DNA of 64,000 bases from the NCBI RefSeq assembly GCF_002564465.1, contig NZ_NUUX01000010.1:1-64000 (forward strand), given 5' to 3'. The notes under the pieces are model-generated. The model worked only from the letters and a program-made list of their open reading frames with translations, ran no database searches and was not told the DNA's origin. Source of the DNA: Bacillus sp. AFS088145. Lineage in GTDB: Bacteria; Bacillota; Bacilli; Bacillales; Bacillaceae_G. Below, piece by piece: positions 19,135 through 28,326 of the stretch. The translations under genes were made by a program, and so were the position numbers. Numbering within the stretch: position 1 is the first letter of the stretch; the number at the start of each line of letters is the position of its first letter.

Positions 19135-20232
19135 ATGAAACCTATGTTACCTAGTGAAAAATATTTCGGTAATTTAGAACTAGTTTATGCATTTTATGGG
19201 GCTATGCCAACAGGTGTTACTGTTTCAGAAACCGGTCGTATTTTCATTTGCTTTCCGAAATGGGGAGACGATGTTAAATTTACGGTGGGGGAAATTGTTG
19301 AGGATAAATTGGAGCCTTATCCTAATTTACAAACCAATTTGGTTAACCCTGAGAATATCACAATGACTTTCATTAGTGTCCAAAGTGTAGTTGCTGATGG
19401 AAGGGGAACGCTTTGGATATTAGATACAGCGGCACCAAATTTTTCTGAACCTATTAAAGGAGGGGCAAAATTAGTCGCTGTTGATTTAGAAACTAATACA
19501 ATAAACAAAGTATATACCTTTACAGAAGAGGTTGTCCTGCCTACAACTTATCTGAATGATGTCCGTTTTGATTTTCGTGTTGGAAAAGCAGGTTATGCTT
19601 ATATAACGGATTCATCTTCAAGAGGACCAGGAGCTATTATCGTCGTAGATTTATCAAATGGAAACGCGTTTAGACGGTTAAATGGGGCAAATTCAACTTC
19701 ACCTGATCCTTATTTTTTACCGAAAGTAGAAGGTCAAATTTTACTGAATCGAAACAAAGACGGTTCAACTTCTCCATTTAGATTGGCGTCTGATAGTCTT
19801 GCCATTTCTCCCGATGGAAAGAGATTATTTTTTGCTCCACTAACCAGTCGTCACTTGTTCTCGATTTCAACAGAAGCCCTGAGAGACAGAACGATACCGG
19901 ACATGGATGTACCTTATCATGTGAAGTATTGGGGAGAAAAAGGTGCGTCTGATGGAATGATCACCGATGCAAAGGGAACTGTTTATGCTGGAGATTATGA
20001 AAACAACTGTATCCGTAAGATATTTCCAAATGGCATAATGGAAACTATCGCACATGATCCGAGAATTTTGTGGCCGGATACTTTTTCAATAGGTCCGGAT
20101 CAATATTTGTATTTCATTGTGAACCAGTTACATCGACAGCCTAGATTTCATTATGGAGAAGACTTACGACAGAAACCTTATAGTTTACTTCGTATCAAAA
20201 TTGATGAATTCCCTGCTCCGACATTTTCATAA
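19135..20232 (+). CDS. Yellow/major royal jelly protein-like six-bladed propeller
   Basis: A 365-residue protein of the MRJP/yellow family. Marks are YGAMPTGVTVSETGRIFICFP at the N terminus, LWILDT, YAYITDSSSRGPGAIIVVDL, SDSLAISPDGKRLFFAPL, and SDGMITDAKGTVYAGDYENN. Bacterial members are linked to dopachrome-tautomerase-like or lactonase-type chemistry, but the reaction here is unknown. No signal peptide. ATG 19135 is chosen because GAGGAGGA lies 4 bases upstream; the ATG at 19117 would encode that ribosome binding site. Confidence 0.85.
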   Translation: MKPMLPSEKYFGNLELVYAFYGAMPTGVTVSETGRIFICFPKWGDDVKFTVGEIVEDKLEPYPNLQTNLVNPENITMTFISVQSVVADGRGTLWILDTAAPNFSEPIKGGAKLVAVDLETNTINKVYTFTEEVVLPTTYLNDVRFDFRVGKAGYAYITDSSSRGPGAIIVVDLSNGNAFRRLNGANSTSPDPYFLPKVEGQILLNRNKDGSTSPFRLASDSLAISPDGKRLFFAPLTSRHLFSISTEALRDRTIPDMDVPYHVKYWGEKGASDGMITDAKGTVYAGDYENNCIRKIFPNGIMETIAHDPRILWPDTFSIGPDQYLYFIVNQLHRQPRFHYGEDLRQKPYSLLRIKIDEFPAPTFS

Positions 20233-20385
20233 TAAAAATAGTCAATTAATTGTTTTCATTTTATAGTGTAAAACAAACACGAGTAAACAAGAAGTATTAA
20301 CTATATTTACTTCTGCCAAATAAACACAATATGAAATAATTGGAACAGTTTATTTGGTAAGTGTTAAACTGTTCCTGGAAACTTT

Positions 20386-20685
20386 TTATAATGTCGGTAA
20401 GTTCAATGCTGTATTGATATTATTTAAATCTAAACTGATCTGTTCGTTTGTATCCCATGCATGGTACCATCCTTTTTCTGCCATATATGTGGATATTTGT
20501 TCATGCATATCAAGAGCTTCTTCTAAATGGCGAGTGAGCATTTCTTTAATTTCCGGTGTTCCTGCCTCTGTAACTGCCATGGCATAATTTCTAATACCAC
20601 TTTTAGCTGAAATGAGTAGATCCATTGCAACCACTTGATCCGTTAGTGCGTGCATGCCAGTTAATGTTTCAATGATTGGATTCAT
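20386..20685 (-). CDS. yraD: Spore coat protein, YraD-like
   Basis: A 99-residue CotF-type helical protein (MNPIIETLTGMHALTDQVVA, then MDLLISAKSGIRNYAMAVTE, ending LNLPTL). CotF-type proteins are ferritin-like coat proteins of spores. Order, strand and length (99) match B. subtilis yraD, last gene of the yraG-yraF-adhB-yraE-yraD unit, so sporulation-specific expression is inferred. AGGAG precedes the ATG. Confidence 0.85.
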   Translation of the reverse strand: MNPIIETLTGMHALTDQVVAMDLLISAKSGIRNYAMAVTEAGTPEIKEMLTRHLEEALDMHEQISTYMAEKGWYHAWDTNEQISLDLNNINTALNLPTL

Positions 20686-20703
20686 GTTTATTCATCTCCT
20701 ATT

Positions 20704-20898
20704 TTACTGCTTAGCGTTGGAAAGGATTGAAGCATATTCTTGTAATTGTCTCGTAGATTTATCAATGTCTTGCTGCATAATATCTTTTAATAGCTGATCT
20801 GTAACTAACGCTTTCATCGTTTTGGATTTAGTTAAACAAGTGGTCTTAAATGCAGCCATCTCATGGACCTCAAGAATTTCATGTAAGGCGTAGTTCAT
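20704..20898 (-). CDS. yraE: Spore coat protein, YraE-like
   Basis: A 64-residue helical protein (HEILEVHEMAAFKTTCLTKS, then KTMKALVTDQLLKDIMQQDI), the short partner of YraD; together they correspond to the two halves of a CotF-like fold. It begins 18 bases downstream of adhB with AAGGAGG before the ATG and lies 19 bases before yraD. Length matches B. subtilis YraE (about 65). Confidence 0.83.
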   Translation of the reverse strand: MNYALHEILEVHEMAAFKTTCLTKSKTMKALVTDQLLKDIMQQDIDKSTRQLQEYASILSNAKQ

Positions 20899-20915
20899 TT
20901 TTTATACCTCCTTCC

Positions 20916-22052
20916 TCAAGGTTTCAACAGGACTTTTATACAATTATCCATTTTTGTGTCAAAAATCTCATAGCCACGCTTTGCTTCACTAAGTGGAAGT
21001 ACATGACTTACGACATCTCCTGGGTCAATTTTCCCGGTCGACACTAATTCAAACATATATGGCATATAATGAATCACAGGTGCTTGTCCAGATCGAATAT
21101 TGACGTTTCGGTTCATAATATCTCCCATTGGGAATCCATTATATCTCCCACCGTAAACTCCAGTAACTTGAATTGTTCCGCCTTTACGTACTGCTTGTGT
21201 AGCCATGATAAACGCACTGAATGCTCCACCATGAAGTTTCATTCCGCTCGCCAGGAACTCTAAATCAGTCATTTTACCGTCCATTCCAACTGCATCAATG
21301 ACAACATCAGCGCCGCCCTTCGTTATTTCTTTCAAATGCATTCCCACATTTTCAAAGTGTTCGAAATTTACAATTTCAACTTTGTTGGTTCGTTTGGCGT
21401 GTTGCAAACGATAGTCTACATAATCTACGGCAATGACACGCTTTGCTCCTTTTAGCCAACAAAATTTTTGAGCAAAAAGACCAACCGGACCACAGCCAAG
21501 AACAATAACTGTATCACCACCCTTTACGCCTGCATTGTCAACACTCCAAAAACCAGTAGTCATCGCATCGGCAATAACTGCTAACTTTTCATCTGGTTCT
21601 TCACAAGTCTCTGGAATTTTGAAATGAGTAAAGTTGGCAAATGGCACTCTTAAATATTCGGCTTGCCCACCTGGATAGCCACCCGTCGTACCAGAATATC
21701 CGAAATAGGCACCCATATCACCATTATCATTAGAATTATCACATTGGCTTTCCAAATTTGTCTTACAGTAATGGCATTCACCGCATGCTATATTAAAGGG
21801 GATAATTACTCGATCTCCTTTTTTTAGCTTAGTCACACCTGGACCTACTTCTTCTACGATTCCCATTGGTTCATGGCCGATAATATAGTTTTCCTGCAGG
21901 TTAGGAATCATGCCATGAATTAGATGAAGATCAGACCCACAAATAGCTGTACTTGTTACTTTTATAATCATGTCATCTGGTTTTACAATCTTTGGATCTG
22001 GAACTTCTTTGACTTCAACATTTTTAATACCTTGATACGTTACTGCCTTCAT
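20916..22052 (-). CDS. adhB: Zinc-dependent alcohol dehydrogenase AdhB
   Basis: A 378-residue medium-chain dehydrogenase. Catalytic zinc ligands lie in [10 protein letters not shown] and GHEPMG; the structural zinc site is the four-Cys [15 protein letters not shown]; the NAD(P) Rossmann motif is [12 protein letters not shown]. Family members act on alcohols/aldehydes, and this branch is formaldehyde-dehydrogenase-like. Its place between coat genes and its length of 378 match B. subtilis adhB, so it is probably made during sporulation and may end up in the spore coat. TGGAGG precedes the ATG. Confidence 0.92.
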   Translation of the reverse strand: MKAVTYQGIKNVEVKEVPDPKIVKPDDMIIKVTSTAICGSDLHLIHGMIPNLQENYIIGHEPMGIVEEVGPGVTKLKKGDRVIIPFNIACGECHYCKTNLESQCDNSNDNGDMGAYFGYSGTTGGYPGGQAEYLRVPFANFTHFKIPETCEEPDEKLAVIADAMTTGFWSVDNAGVKGGDTVIVLGCGPVGLFAQKFCWLKGAKRVIAVDYVDYRLQHAKRTNKVEIVNFEHFENVGMHLKEITKGGADVVIDAVGMDGKMTDLEFLASGMKLHGGAFSAFIMATQAVRKGGTIQVTGVYGGRYNGFPMGDIMNRNVNIRSGQAPVIHYMPYMFELVSTGKIDPGDVVSHVLPLSEAKRGYEIFDTKMDNCIKVLLKP

Positions 22053-22071
22053 TGGTTACAAGCCTCCAGTG

Positions 22072-22440
22072 TTAATGTTCATCAGGTGTTCGGTCAAACA
22101 TGCCTTTTCTATTGTTCTCAACAGGAAATAGATTCATTTTGCCAATCATTAATGTATTGTTGGCAGACAGTTGGTCTAATTGATATTGTTCACTTAGTTC
22201 GTATGGATGGAACCATTTTTTACTAATCATTAGTTCTGTAATTTCTTGGTGCATAGCAATCCCTTGCATTAAATGGTTTCGTAAGATGGTTCTAACATCA
22301 GGCGATGCTGACTCTGTTAATGCGACCGCAATATTGCGAACACCTTCTTTGGCACGAAGAAGAAAATCCATCGCAAATGTGGTATCTGCTAGCTCTGGTA
22401 CATGTAGCGAGTTTATAGGGTCTAAATAGTCATGGTTCAA
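22072..22440 (-). CDS. yraF: Spore coat protein, YraF-like
   Basis: A 122-residue CotF-type protein ([20 protein letters not shown], then [20 protein letters not shown]), paralogous to YraD. It starts with TTG after AAAGGAG, as part of the tight adhB unit (19 bases before adhB). The C-terminal tail [13 protein letters not shown] is extra compared with YraD. Length matches B. subtilis YraF (122). Confidence 0.85.
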   Translation of the reverse strand: MNHDYLDPINSLHVPELADTTFAMDFLLRAKEGVRNIAVALTESASPDVRTILRNHLMQGIAMHQEITELMISKKWFHPYELSEQYQLDQLSANNTLMIGKMNLFPVENNRKGMFDRTPDEH

Positions 22441-22456
22441 TGAATTTGACTCCTTT

Positions 22457-22702
22457 TCAATTAATTATTGGTGTTGGGCGGTTTTGAGGAACAGGAGCTT
22501 CAAAAGGTGCACGTTGATAAATTGACTGTAATTCTCCTAGCGCTTGCATGGATTGTTCAACATCTTTTTGCATTAATGCTCTCAAATCATCATCAAATAC
22601 CAATCCTTGCATTAGTTTTGATTTCGCTAAGCAAAGGGTTTTGAAATTAATAACTTCATGTAAATCCAATGATTCATGATCGGCTAATTTTTGATTATCC
22701 AT
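22457..22702 (-). CDS. yraG: Spore coat protein, YraG-like
   Basis: An 81-residue protein starting [20 protein letters not shown], then [16 protein letters not shown], and ending in a Pro-rich tail ([13 protein letters not shown]). It is a YraE paralog and first gene of the unit. The ATG at 22702 has GGAGG 7 bases upstream; the longer frame from 22768 adds only hydrophobic leader-like codons with no ribosome binding site. Length matches B. subtilis YraG (about 80). Confidence 0.85.
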   Translation of the reverse strand: MDNQKLADHESLDLHEVINFKTLCLAKSKLMQGLVFDDDLRALMQKDVEQSMQALGELQSIYQRAPFEAPVPQNRPTPIIN

Positions 22703-23198
22703 TTGGTTCCCTCCTATTTGATTAACATAAAAATACAAAGGTATTATTCCAATTAGACAAAGAATCATTCTTCAATAGTTTTTTTAAGAGGTAGGAAAAA
22801 CGCTGAAATAAATCATAATATAATGAAAAATTCTATTCGATATATTTTGATTAAAAGGGCATAGGGTTAACCCAAACAATTTAAATTGATGGCAAATTAT
22901 TTGATAGATTGGTTATAAATAGTAATAATTCATGATTGTTGAACATCTAAGTTAGAAAAAAAATAACAAATCAGTCGAATAAAAAGTTTTCTCATTTTTA
23001 TTCAACTAACGCACTGCAAAGAGAACTTTATGATTAAATTGAAGATAATGTGACAATTACTAGATTTGAAATGGAATCATAACTCATTTTATAAAAGCTT
23101 GAACCGAGATATAATCTAGATAGCTGCAACAGTAAGAATGTTAACAAAGTATAAAGGTTTTACATAAGAAAGCCATAACTAAAGAGGAGGAGTTACTT
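22703..23198. other. Divergent intergenic region
   Basis: About 500 A/T-rich bases between yraG and the YciI-like gene, with no gene. It holds an AT-rich hairpin GAATAAAAA/TTTTTATTC near 22978-23003. The sporulation promoter of the yra unit should be in the left part, but I could not identify it with confidence. Confidence 0.4.
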
Positions 23199-23561
23199 AT
23201 GAAATTTATGATGGTTGTGAAGGCTTCAAAGGATTCTGAAGCAGGGACTATGCCAAGAGAACAGATGGATCTGATGTTTGCTGCGATGAAGAAATATAAT
23301 GAAGAACTGAAGAAAGCTGGTGTTCTGGTGTCAGTTGGTGGACTCCATCCAAGCTCCAATGGTATTCGTATTGCTTACCCCGTTCCCGGAGAACCGCCGA
23401 CCATTACAGAGGGGCCTTTTGCTGAAGTCAATGAGTTGATTGCAGGATACTGGTTCATAGATGTGAATTCTCGAGAGGAAGCTATTGATTGGGCGATGCG
23501 GGCGCCAGACCCACATGGTCTTGGAGAAGGACAGATTGAACTTCGCCAAGTATTCGAATAG
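23199..23561 (+). CDS. YciI family protein
   Basis: A 120-residue YCII/DGPF-type domain: MKFMMVVKASKDSEAG at the start, VSVGGLHPSS, ITEGPFAEVNELIAGYWFID (the DGPF-like element is EGPF) and a C-terminal IELRQVFE. Such proteins form ferredoxin-like dimers with a possible His-Asp active pair; their roles are mostly unknown, often near sigma factors. AGGAGGAG precedes the ATG. Transcribed alone. Confidence 0.87.
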   Translation: MKFMMVVKASKDSEAGTMPREQMDLMFAAMKKYNEELKKAGVLVSVGGLHPSSNGIRIAYPVPGEPPTITEGPFAEVNELIAGYWFIDVNSREEAIDWAMRAPDPHGLGEGQIELRQVFE

Positions 23562-23712
23562 ACCAGTGGACTAAACATTGGATTAACAATGATTCAAAAG
23601 AAGTTATTCTAATCATTCCAAATCATATACTTCATTAATCAACCCTAAAACAGCTATCCTGCCAAATACTAACTGTTGTTTACCTAATGTATGTATATTT
23701 TGATTAAACTTT

Positions 23713-23736
23713 AAGCTGCTTCGGTAGCTTTTTTTC
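23713..23736 (+). terminator. Terminator after the YciI-like gene
   Basis: AAGCTGC-TTCG-GTAGCTT, a stable UUCG tetraloop stem, followed by T7. It lies 150 bases after the stop codon; 23562-23712 shows no gene. Confidence 0.75.
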
Positions 23737-23966
23737 TTTGTAATAGGTTCAAAGAGTTATTATTATATGAGCATACTTGGAATGGCCAACATCAACATTT
23801 TAATTTATCGAGAGTCTTCTTTTTATTTAATCTTGTTCCAATCATTAATTAGTAAAATATGCATTCAAGTTCATTCCAATAAGTGAAAGTGTAAAATTTT
23901 AATAATTTTAATTTCATTTTTGAATAAAGTTAAACGTAGAATATAGTTAATTTTCAGAAAAAATGA

Positions 23967-23995
23967 TTGGAAAACGACACCGGTGTCATTATAAT
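23967..23995 (+). promoter_or_regulatory. Promoter of the MFS-TetR operon
   Basis: TTGGAA at 23967-23972, a 17-base spacer and a perfect TATAAT at 23990-23995. An operator-like palindrome fills the spacer. Confidence 0.7.
23976..23987 (+). promoter_or_regulatory. Operator 1, GACACCGGTGTC
   Basis: A perfect 12-base palindrome inside the promoter spacer, the expected position for a TetR-type repressor blocking RNA polymerase. The repressor is probably the product of 25263-25880. Confidence 0.6.
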
Positions 23996-24005
23996 GAAAT
24001 AAAAA

Positions 24006-24019
24006 CGACATGAGTGTCG
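24006..24019 (+). promoter_or_regulatory. Operator 2, CGACATGAGTGTCG
   Basis: An imperfect palindrome with the same half-sites (CGACA/TGTCG) as operator 1. The centres are 31 bases apart, about three helix turns, so both face the same side of the DNA. Confidence 0.55.
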
Positions 24020-24040
24020 GTTTTAAGGGGGCTAAACAAG

Positions 24041-25309
24041 ATGAAAGGTTTAAGGAATAATAAAGGTTTTTTAACATTAATGGCTGCTCAAGCGATTTCA
24101 AATATTGGTGATTGGTTAAGTATTGTCGCAATCATTACGCTTGTAGGGTTAAAATGGAATGCTTCGCCAATTGAAGTTTCATTTATCATTTTATGTCTCG
24201 CTGTTCCGATGGCTTTATTAGGACCTATTGCGGGAACGATAGCAGATCGTTTTAGTAGGAAGCAATTGATGATTTTATCTGACATTGTCCGTGCTGGATT
24301 ATTTGTTTTACTTGCATTAGCAAATACGCTGTGGATGGTTTATATTTGTTTGTTTACGATTGGATTGTTTTCTGCAGTTTTTAATCCTGCGAAAAATGGT
24401 AAGTTAAAGGAACTAGTTCCTAATGAAGAAATAAAGAGCGCGATGTCAATTACAGCTATGATTGACTCAGCTACAAAAATTTTCGGACCGATTTTGAGTG
24501 GGATTCTAGTTTCGGCAGCTGGAACAACGCCAGTATTTTATATTAATTCAGTATCATTTATTATCTCTGCAATCTTAATTTTCTTGCTTCCAAAAATTGC
24601 CCAGCAGATTCAAGAAGAAAAAGTGAAAGATAAAGCTAAATCTTCCTATAAAACTGAATTTATGGAAGGTGTTACATTTATTAAATCAAATACGCAAATT
24701 TTAGTCGGTATGTTATCTTTAGGTTTTAGTCTCTTAATCTTGCAGTTATCAGATTCGCAAATTATAGTTTTAATAAGGGAACTTAAACATGCGTCCCCAG
24801 GTTTATTTGGTTATTTAGTAACTGGTTCTGGAGTAGGAATGTTTTTTTCTAGTTTAATTTTAGCGAAAAAAACTAATTATCGTGCCTATAATTTAATGTT
24901 AATTGGGGTTTTTGGAATCGGCCTTGGTTTTGGTATGATGGCTATATTCACACATTTTAATTTCAATTTTTCAATTGTTTGGGCACCTTTATTAGGTTTG
25001 TTTGCAGGATTTGCAGCTGGCTTAGTATTTGTTCCATTCCAGGCATCTGTTCAAGTCGATACCCCAGTTGAGTTAACTGGTAGAGTATTTGGCGTAATAG
25101 GAAGTGTTACCACAACAGCAACAATTATTGGACCTTTAATAGGTGGATGGCTATCAACGGTAATAGGTGTCATTCCAACATTTATTATATCTGCATCACT
25201 TTTAGTATTTGTCTCACTAATAGGATTTTTAACGAAAAATAGAGTAGAGCGGGGGAAGAAAGATGTCTCCGAAAGTCAGCAAGGAGCACCAACAGCAACG
25301 TCGAACTAA
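24041..25309 (+). CDS. MFS transporter (DHA3-like drug/siderophore exporter)
   Basis: A 422-residue protein with 12 predicted membrane segments. The MFS loop motif is visible as IAGTIADRFSRKQLMILSDI after the second helix. The MFS_3/DHA3 subgroup includes EntS-type exporters and macrolide pumps; the substrate is unknown. ATG 24041 follows AAGGGGG by 9 bases. Its end overlaps the TetR gene by 47 bases, so the two are one operon, and local repressor control suggests the pump responds to a ligand sensed by the regulator. Confidence 0.88.
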   Translation: MKGLRNNKGFLTLMAAQAISNIGDWLSIVAIITLVGLKWNASPIEVSFIILCLAVPMALLGPIAGTIADRFSRKQLMILSDIVRAGLFVLLALANTLWMVYICLFTIGLFSAVFNPAKNGKLKELVPNEEIKSAMSITAMIDSATKIFGPILSGILVSAAGTTPVFYINSVSFIISAILIFLLPKIAQQIQEEKVKDKAKSSYKTEFMEGVTFIKSNTQILVGMLSLGFSLLILQLSDSQIIVLIRELKHASPGLFGYLVTGSGVGMFFSSLILAKKTNYRAYNLMLIGVFGIGLGFGMMAIFTHFNFNFSIVWAPLLGLFAGFAAGLVFVPFQASVQVDTPVELTGRVFGVIGSVTTTATIIGPLIGGWLSTVIGVIPTFIISASLLVFVSLIGFLTKNRVERGKKDVSESQQGAPTATSN

Positions 25310-25880
25310 AATTTTAGAAGCAGCAAAACAAGTGTTTATCGAAAATGGGTATGAAAGAACGACTATGAAGCATGTGATGGACGCATCAAATGTAAGTAGA
25401 GGTGGATTATATCAATATTTTGCTAATAAAGAAGAAGTGTTTGAATCACTTTTATATGAGTCACTATTGAGAGTGTCTGAAGAAACAAGTAAATTATTGA
25501 ATCAACATGTTGATTCATATTGGAAATTACTTTTATTAAGAATGTTCGGTGAAAGCAGAGTGCCAAATGATCGAATGGATCCTTTGGCACCAGTTACTTT
25601 AGAGTTTTTCATAACTGGTAGAAATGATGAAAGAAGAAAAAAGTATGGGAAAGAACGATATTTTTATGGTATTAAAATCTTTTCTGATGTCATAGAAGAA
25701 GGTCAAAAAAACAAAGAATTTAGTAAAAAGTATGATAGTGAAATTTTAGCAAGAATGATTGTTTCATTTATTGATGGACTTGCACTAGACTATGCAATAC
25801 TCTCAGCGGAAGAAATAATGATAAAAGAACAATCGATTTTGTTCGTACAATTTTTAAAATTTGCTCTAGAAGTAGAATGA
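25263..25880 (+). CDS. TetR/AcrR family regulator
   Basis: A 205-residue protein. The N-terminal helix-turn-helix is QRRTKILEAAKQVFIENGYE followed by TTMKHVMDASNVSRGGLYQYFANKEEVF; the C-terminal ligand domain is all helical. GGGGGAAGAAAG precedes ATG, inside the MFS gene. Probable local repressor acting on the two palindromes at 23976 and 24006, thus autoregulated. Confidence 0.9.
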   Translation: MSPKVSKEHQQQRRTKILEAAKQVFIENGYERTTMKHVMDASNVSRGGLYQYFANKEEVFESLLYESLLRVSEETSKLLNQHVDSYWKLLLLRMFGESRVPNDRMDPLAPVTLEFFITGRNDERRKKYGKERYFYGIKIFSDVIEEGQKNKEFSKKYDSEILARMIVSFIDGLALDYAILSAEEIMIKEQSILFVQFLKFALEVE

Positions 25881-25885
25881 AAATG

Positions 25886-25913
25886 CGGGATTGTTATTAA
25901 ATTAACATCCCAA
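25886..25913. terminator. Hairpin between convergent genes
   Basis: GGGATTGTTA and TTAACATCCC form an imperfect stem between the TetR gene and the minus-strand amidase gene. The flanking A/T tails are weak. Confidence 0.45.
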
Positions 25914-25919
25914 ATAAAA

Positions 25920-26693
25920 TTATTTATTTAACATGTTCCAAGTCTTTTCACCAACAATCCCGTCCGGTGTTAGACCGAACTGTTGTTGAAATAGCTTTAG
26001 GGCATTTACAGTTTGTGTCCCAAAATGACCGTCTGGCGTAATGCCTAAAAGCTGTTGAATTGTAATAACATAAATATCTGAAGCTCCCTTTTTAATTACA
26101 TGCCCGGGATATTTTAATGAGTGATTTAATAAATGCCCTACATTTATTTTGAAATGATTAAAAATCTCGCTATATTTTACAAATGGGTATGGACATGGTT
26201 TTCTAGTAACATCAAAATGACGCACTATATCTTTTTGAGTTAAATTAAACATAGAACATAAATCATTTACAACCATAACTGTTCGATTGATTGTAGTATT
26301 TGAAATACGATTATCCTTTTCAACACACATTTCAACTGATATCGATAATAAATTGGCATTTGGCTTTAAAGCTTCTACACCTCGAAAGGGTTCACCATTC
26401 ACATAAGTATATTTTTCATTTGCATGGAATGTGACCTCATTTAAAGGGATGATACAAATTGCCTCTTTAGGATCCACAAAAATATGTGCCGATGCATAAG
26501 ATGGTTTTCGCCCTTGACTAATTGCCTCCGCATTGTGCCCAGGTAATACCTCGCCAAAATATTTATAATGTCCGTTTGCAGTCGCTCCAGGATTTGCAGT
26601 CCAATGAATAACGATTTTTTTAACTCCATTTAATTTTTGGCCTGATCTTGTATAATGATTAATCGGGATGAATTTATTTTTCCAACTTGGCAT
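25920..26693 (-). CDS. N-acetylmuramoyl-L-alanine amidase with C-terminal peptidoglycan-binding domain
   Basis: A 257-residue protein: Amidase_2 domain (about 20-165) with the zinc ligands expected from IVIHWTANPG, the distal His of DIVRHFDVTRKPCPYPF and a central HIFVD; then a PG_binding_1 domain (about 190-257: IQQLLGITPDGHFGTQTV). This is the CwlA/XlyA-like plan of phage-type or spore/mother-cell lysis amidases that cut the MurNAc-L-Ala bond. No signal peptide is visible, so release by lysis or a holin is possible. GGAGG precedes ATG. Confidence 0.9.
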   Translation of the reverse strand: MPSWKNKFIPINHYTRSGQKLNGVKKIVIHWTANPGATANGHYKYFGEVLPGHNAEAISQGRKPSYASAHIFVDPKEAICIIPLNEVTFHANEKYTYVNGEPFRGVEALKPNANLLSISVEMCVEKDNRISNTTINRTVMVVNDLCSMFNLTQKDIVRHFDVTRKPCPYPFVKYSEIFNHFKINVGHLLNHSLKYPGHVIKKGASDIYVITIQQLLGITPDGHFGTQTVNALKLFQQQFGLTPDGIVGEKTWNMLNK

Positions 26694-26907
26694 GAAACAA
26701 CCTCCTTATCTATATTTTTAAGGATTTTTAGTAATAAAGCTGTTGAATTCCAAATGTCACTAATAATAGGTTATGAACACTAAATTTTTATCATGTTGAA
26801 AATTGCCTCAATTCAAGGTTAAAAGAAGGTATACAATTAAATTGATTGAATTCAAATAAGTAAAGCAAATCTTACTAAAAATGGTGAATGTGTTTAGGAG
26901 GTACCAG
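26694..26907. other. Divergent intergenic region
   Basis: Contains no gene. It lies between the amidase start and the VOC pseudogene. Confidence 0.4.
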
Positions 26908-27297
26908 ATGAAAAGGTAAAAAAAGCTAAAATAGAAAGTTCATTGACCGTATTATTAGTTTCTGATTTTGAAAAATCGAAAAAATATTACGAAGAATGTT
27001 TAGGTTGTGAAGTGAACGAATATTGGGCAATAAGGGATGATTTTGGATTAGGTTTTAAGTTAATTCAAGCGAAAGGAAGATGTTAGACCTAACAAAGGTA
27101 CATGGAATACGTATGCTTACGTTAATAATTTTGATGACTTAAACTTGCTATCTGATGAATTAAAAACAAATGGAGCCATAATCGTTACTGAGCCTGAATT
27201 AAGCCAATTTGAATGGGGAGTTTGGAAGGAGTTCGCGGTAAGAGACTTGGACGGTTATGTAATTGGATTCGGAACAGGACATAAAATTGAAAACTAA
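26908..27297 (+). pseudogene. Frameshifted VOC/glyoxalase gene
   Basis: AGGAGG lies 6 bases before ATG 26908, but that frame stops after three codons (ATG AAA AGG TAA). One frame over, codons read KIESSLTVLLVSDFEKSKKY, YEECLGCEVNEYW, and so on to KLIQAKGR. The sequence then shifts back near 27080 to RPNKGTWNTYAYVNNFDDLN and ends FAVRDLDGYVIGFGTGHKIEN at 27297. Together this is a complete VOC domain of about 125 residues. Two compensating frameshifts make it a pseudogene, or a sequencing error in A-runs (AAAAGGTAAAAAAA) is present. Confidence 0.75.
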
Positions 27298-27336
27298 GAA
27301 TATGGCTATACTAATGGTGACCAAAGGAGTGATTAG

Positions 27337-27555
27337 ATGAATTTTCGATCAAAGGAACAAATTTTAACGGAGCAGCCATCAATAGAAAGAAAAATAGAAT
27401 TTAGAGGTAATAAATACAAATTAGTTGATACAGTTCATGATGTTTCGCACGGTGGTTTTGATGATCTTACATGTTATACATACCGAAATGAAACGGAAAA
27501 CGCTCATATATTGCTATATGTGCAAAAAGGAAAAATCGTAATTGTTGAACCTTAA
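27337..27555 (+). CDS. Small hypothetical protein, 72 residues
   Basis: AAAGGAG precedes ATG by 8 bases. The protein looks like a small beta-rich fold (KIEFRGNKYKLVDTVHDVSH, then LTCYTYRNETENAHILLYV), ending GKIVIVEP. No family recognised. It is followed by a terminator. Confidence 0.6.
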   Translation: MNFRSKEQILTEQPSIERKIEFRGNKYKLVDTVHDVSHGGFDDLTCYTYRNETENAHILLYVQKGKIVIVEP

Positions 27556-27569
27556 GAATAGGATTTTAG

Positions 27570-27598
27570 ACTGTCCTGTATATACAGGCAGTTTTTAT
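27570..27598 (+). terminator. Terminator of the 72-residue gene
   Basis: ACTGTCCTG pairs with CAGGCAGT around TATATA and is followed by T5. Confidence 0.75.
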
Positions 27599-27675
27599 TT
27601 GTTTTGGGACTAATATGAGGACATTTAGAAATATTAAGTGAAACGGTAGATTTGAAAAAATAGGGGGCATGTGGA

Positions 27676-28188
27676 TTGAAAAAAATTATACTTTTATTCT
27701 CAATTCTTTTCTTAACTGCTTGTTCGCATAATAATGGTGCAGTTGAATCATTAAAAAAAGAATATCCTAAAACGATAAAACAAGTAATAGATCAATTACC
27801 TAAAGATGTACAAAAAGAACTAGTTGTACCAGAAAAGATACCGTTTAGAGCAAAGGATGTAACAATGGATGTACAAAAAAATCAAAAAAATGGAGCTATT
27901 AATGCTACCTCGTTTAATTACTCAAATGAAGAAGTAGAGGTTACAATGTTTGTCATCACTTATCATAATAAAAAACCTTCCTTCCCATATGAACAACAAC
28001 CATTAAAAACAACTAAATTAAAAGATGGTACAAAAGTTTTGATTGTTGCAGATGATGATAATACAAAAACAATTCGATGGAAGAAAGACGGGCTTTATCA
28101 TACAATTTCACTTCTTTTTTCAGAAGAAACTGGTAAACAATACACGATTCGAGATTTAGTAAAAACTGCGAATTCGATGAGTAAATAA
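27676..28188 (+). CDS. Lipoprotein of unknown function
   Basis: A 170-residue exported lipoprotein: signal KKIILLFSILFLT, lipobox LTAC with Cys16. The mature part has a DQLPKDVQKELVVPEKIPF linker and a beta-rich domain (VEVTMFVITYHNKK, IRWKKDGLYHTISLLF). The C-terminal part resembles proteins of the DUF4367 type, but I am not sure. TTG start with AGGGGG about 9 bases upstream. Single-gene transcript. Confidence 0.75.
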   Translation: MKKIILLFSILFLTACSHNNGAVESLKKEYPKTIKQVIDQLPKDVQKELVVPEKIPFRAKDVTMDVQKNQKNGAINATSFNYSNEEVEVTMFVITYHNKKPSFPYEQQPLKTTKLKDGTKVLIVADDDNTKTIRWKKDGLYHTISLLFSEETGKQYTIRDLVKTANSMSK

Positions 28189-28196
28189 TTTAAAGA

Positions 28197-28226
28197 GACC
28201 GCCAAAAAATTGACGGTCATTTTTTA
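28197..28226 (+). terminator. Terminator of the lipoprotein gene
   Basis: GACCGCCAA pairs with TTGACGGTC around an A-rich loop and is followed by T6. Confidence 0.8.
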
Positions 28227-28326
28227 ATGTGGCAAACAGAGAAGAAAAATTGACGTAGATGGATATAAACATAAGTACTACTACACCTCTGACTTCTCCT
28301 AACGGCTACCAATCAAAGAGTTTTCT

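Noticed and set aside
20354-20587. Plus-strand frames opposite the yra/adhB cluster
   Set aside because: Shadows of well-supported coat and dehydrogenase genes; no translation signals.
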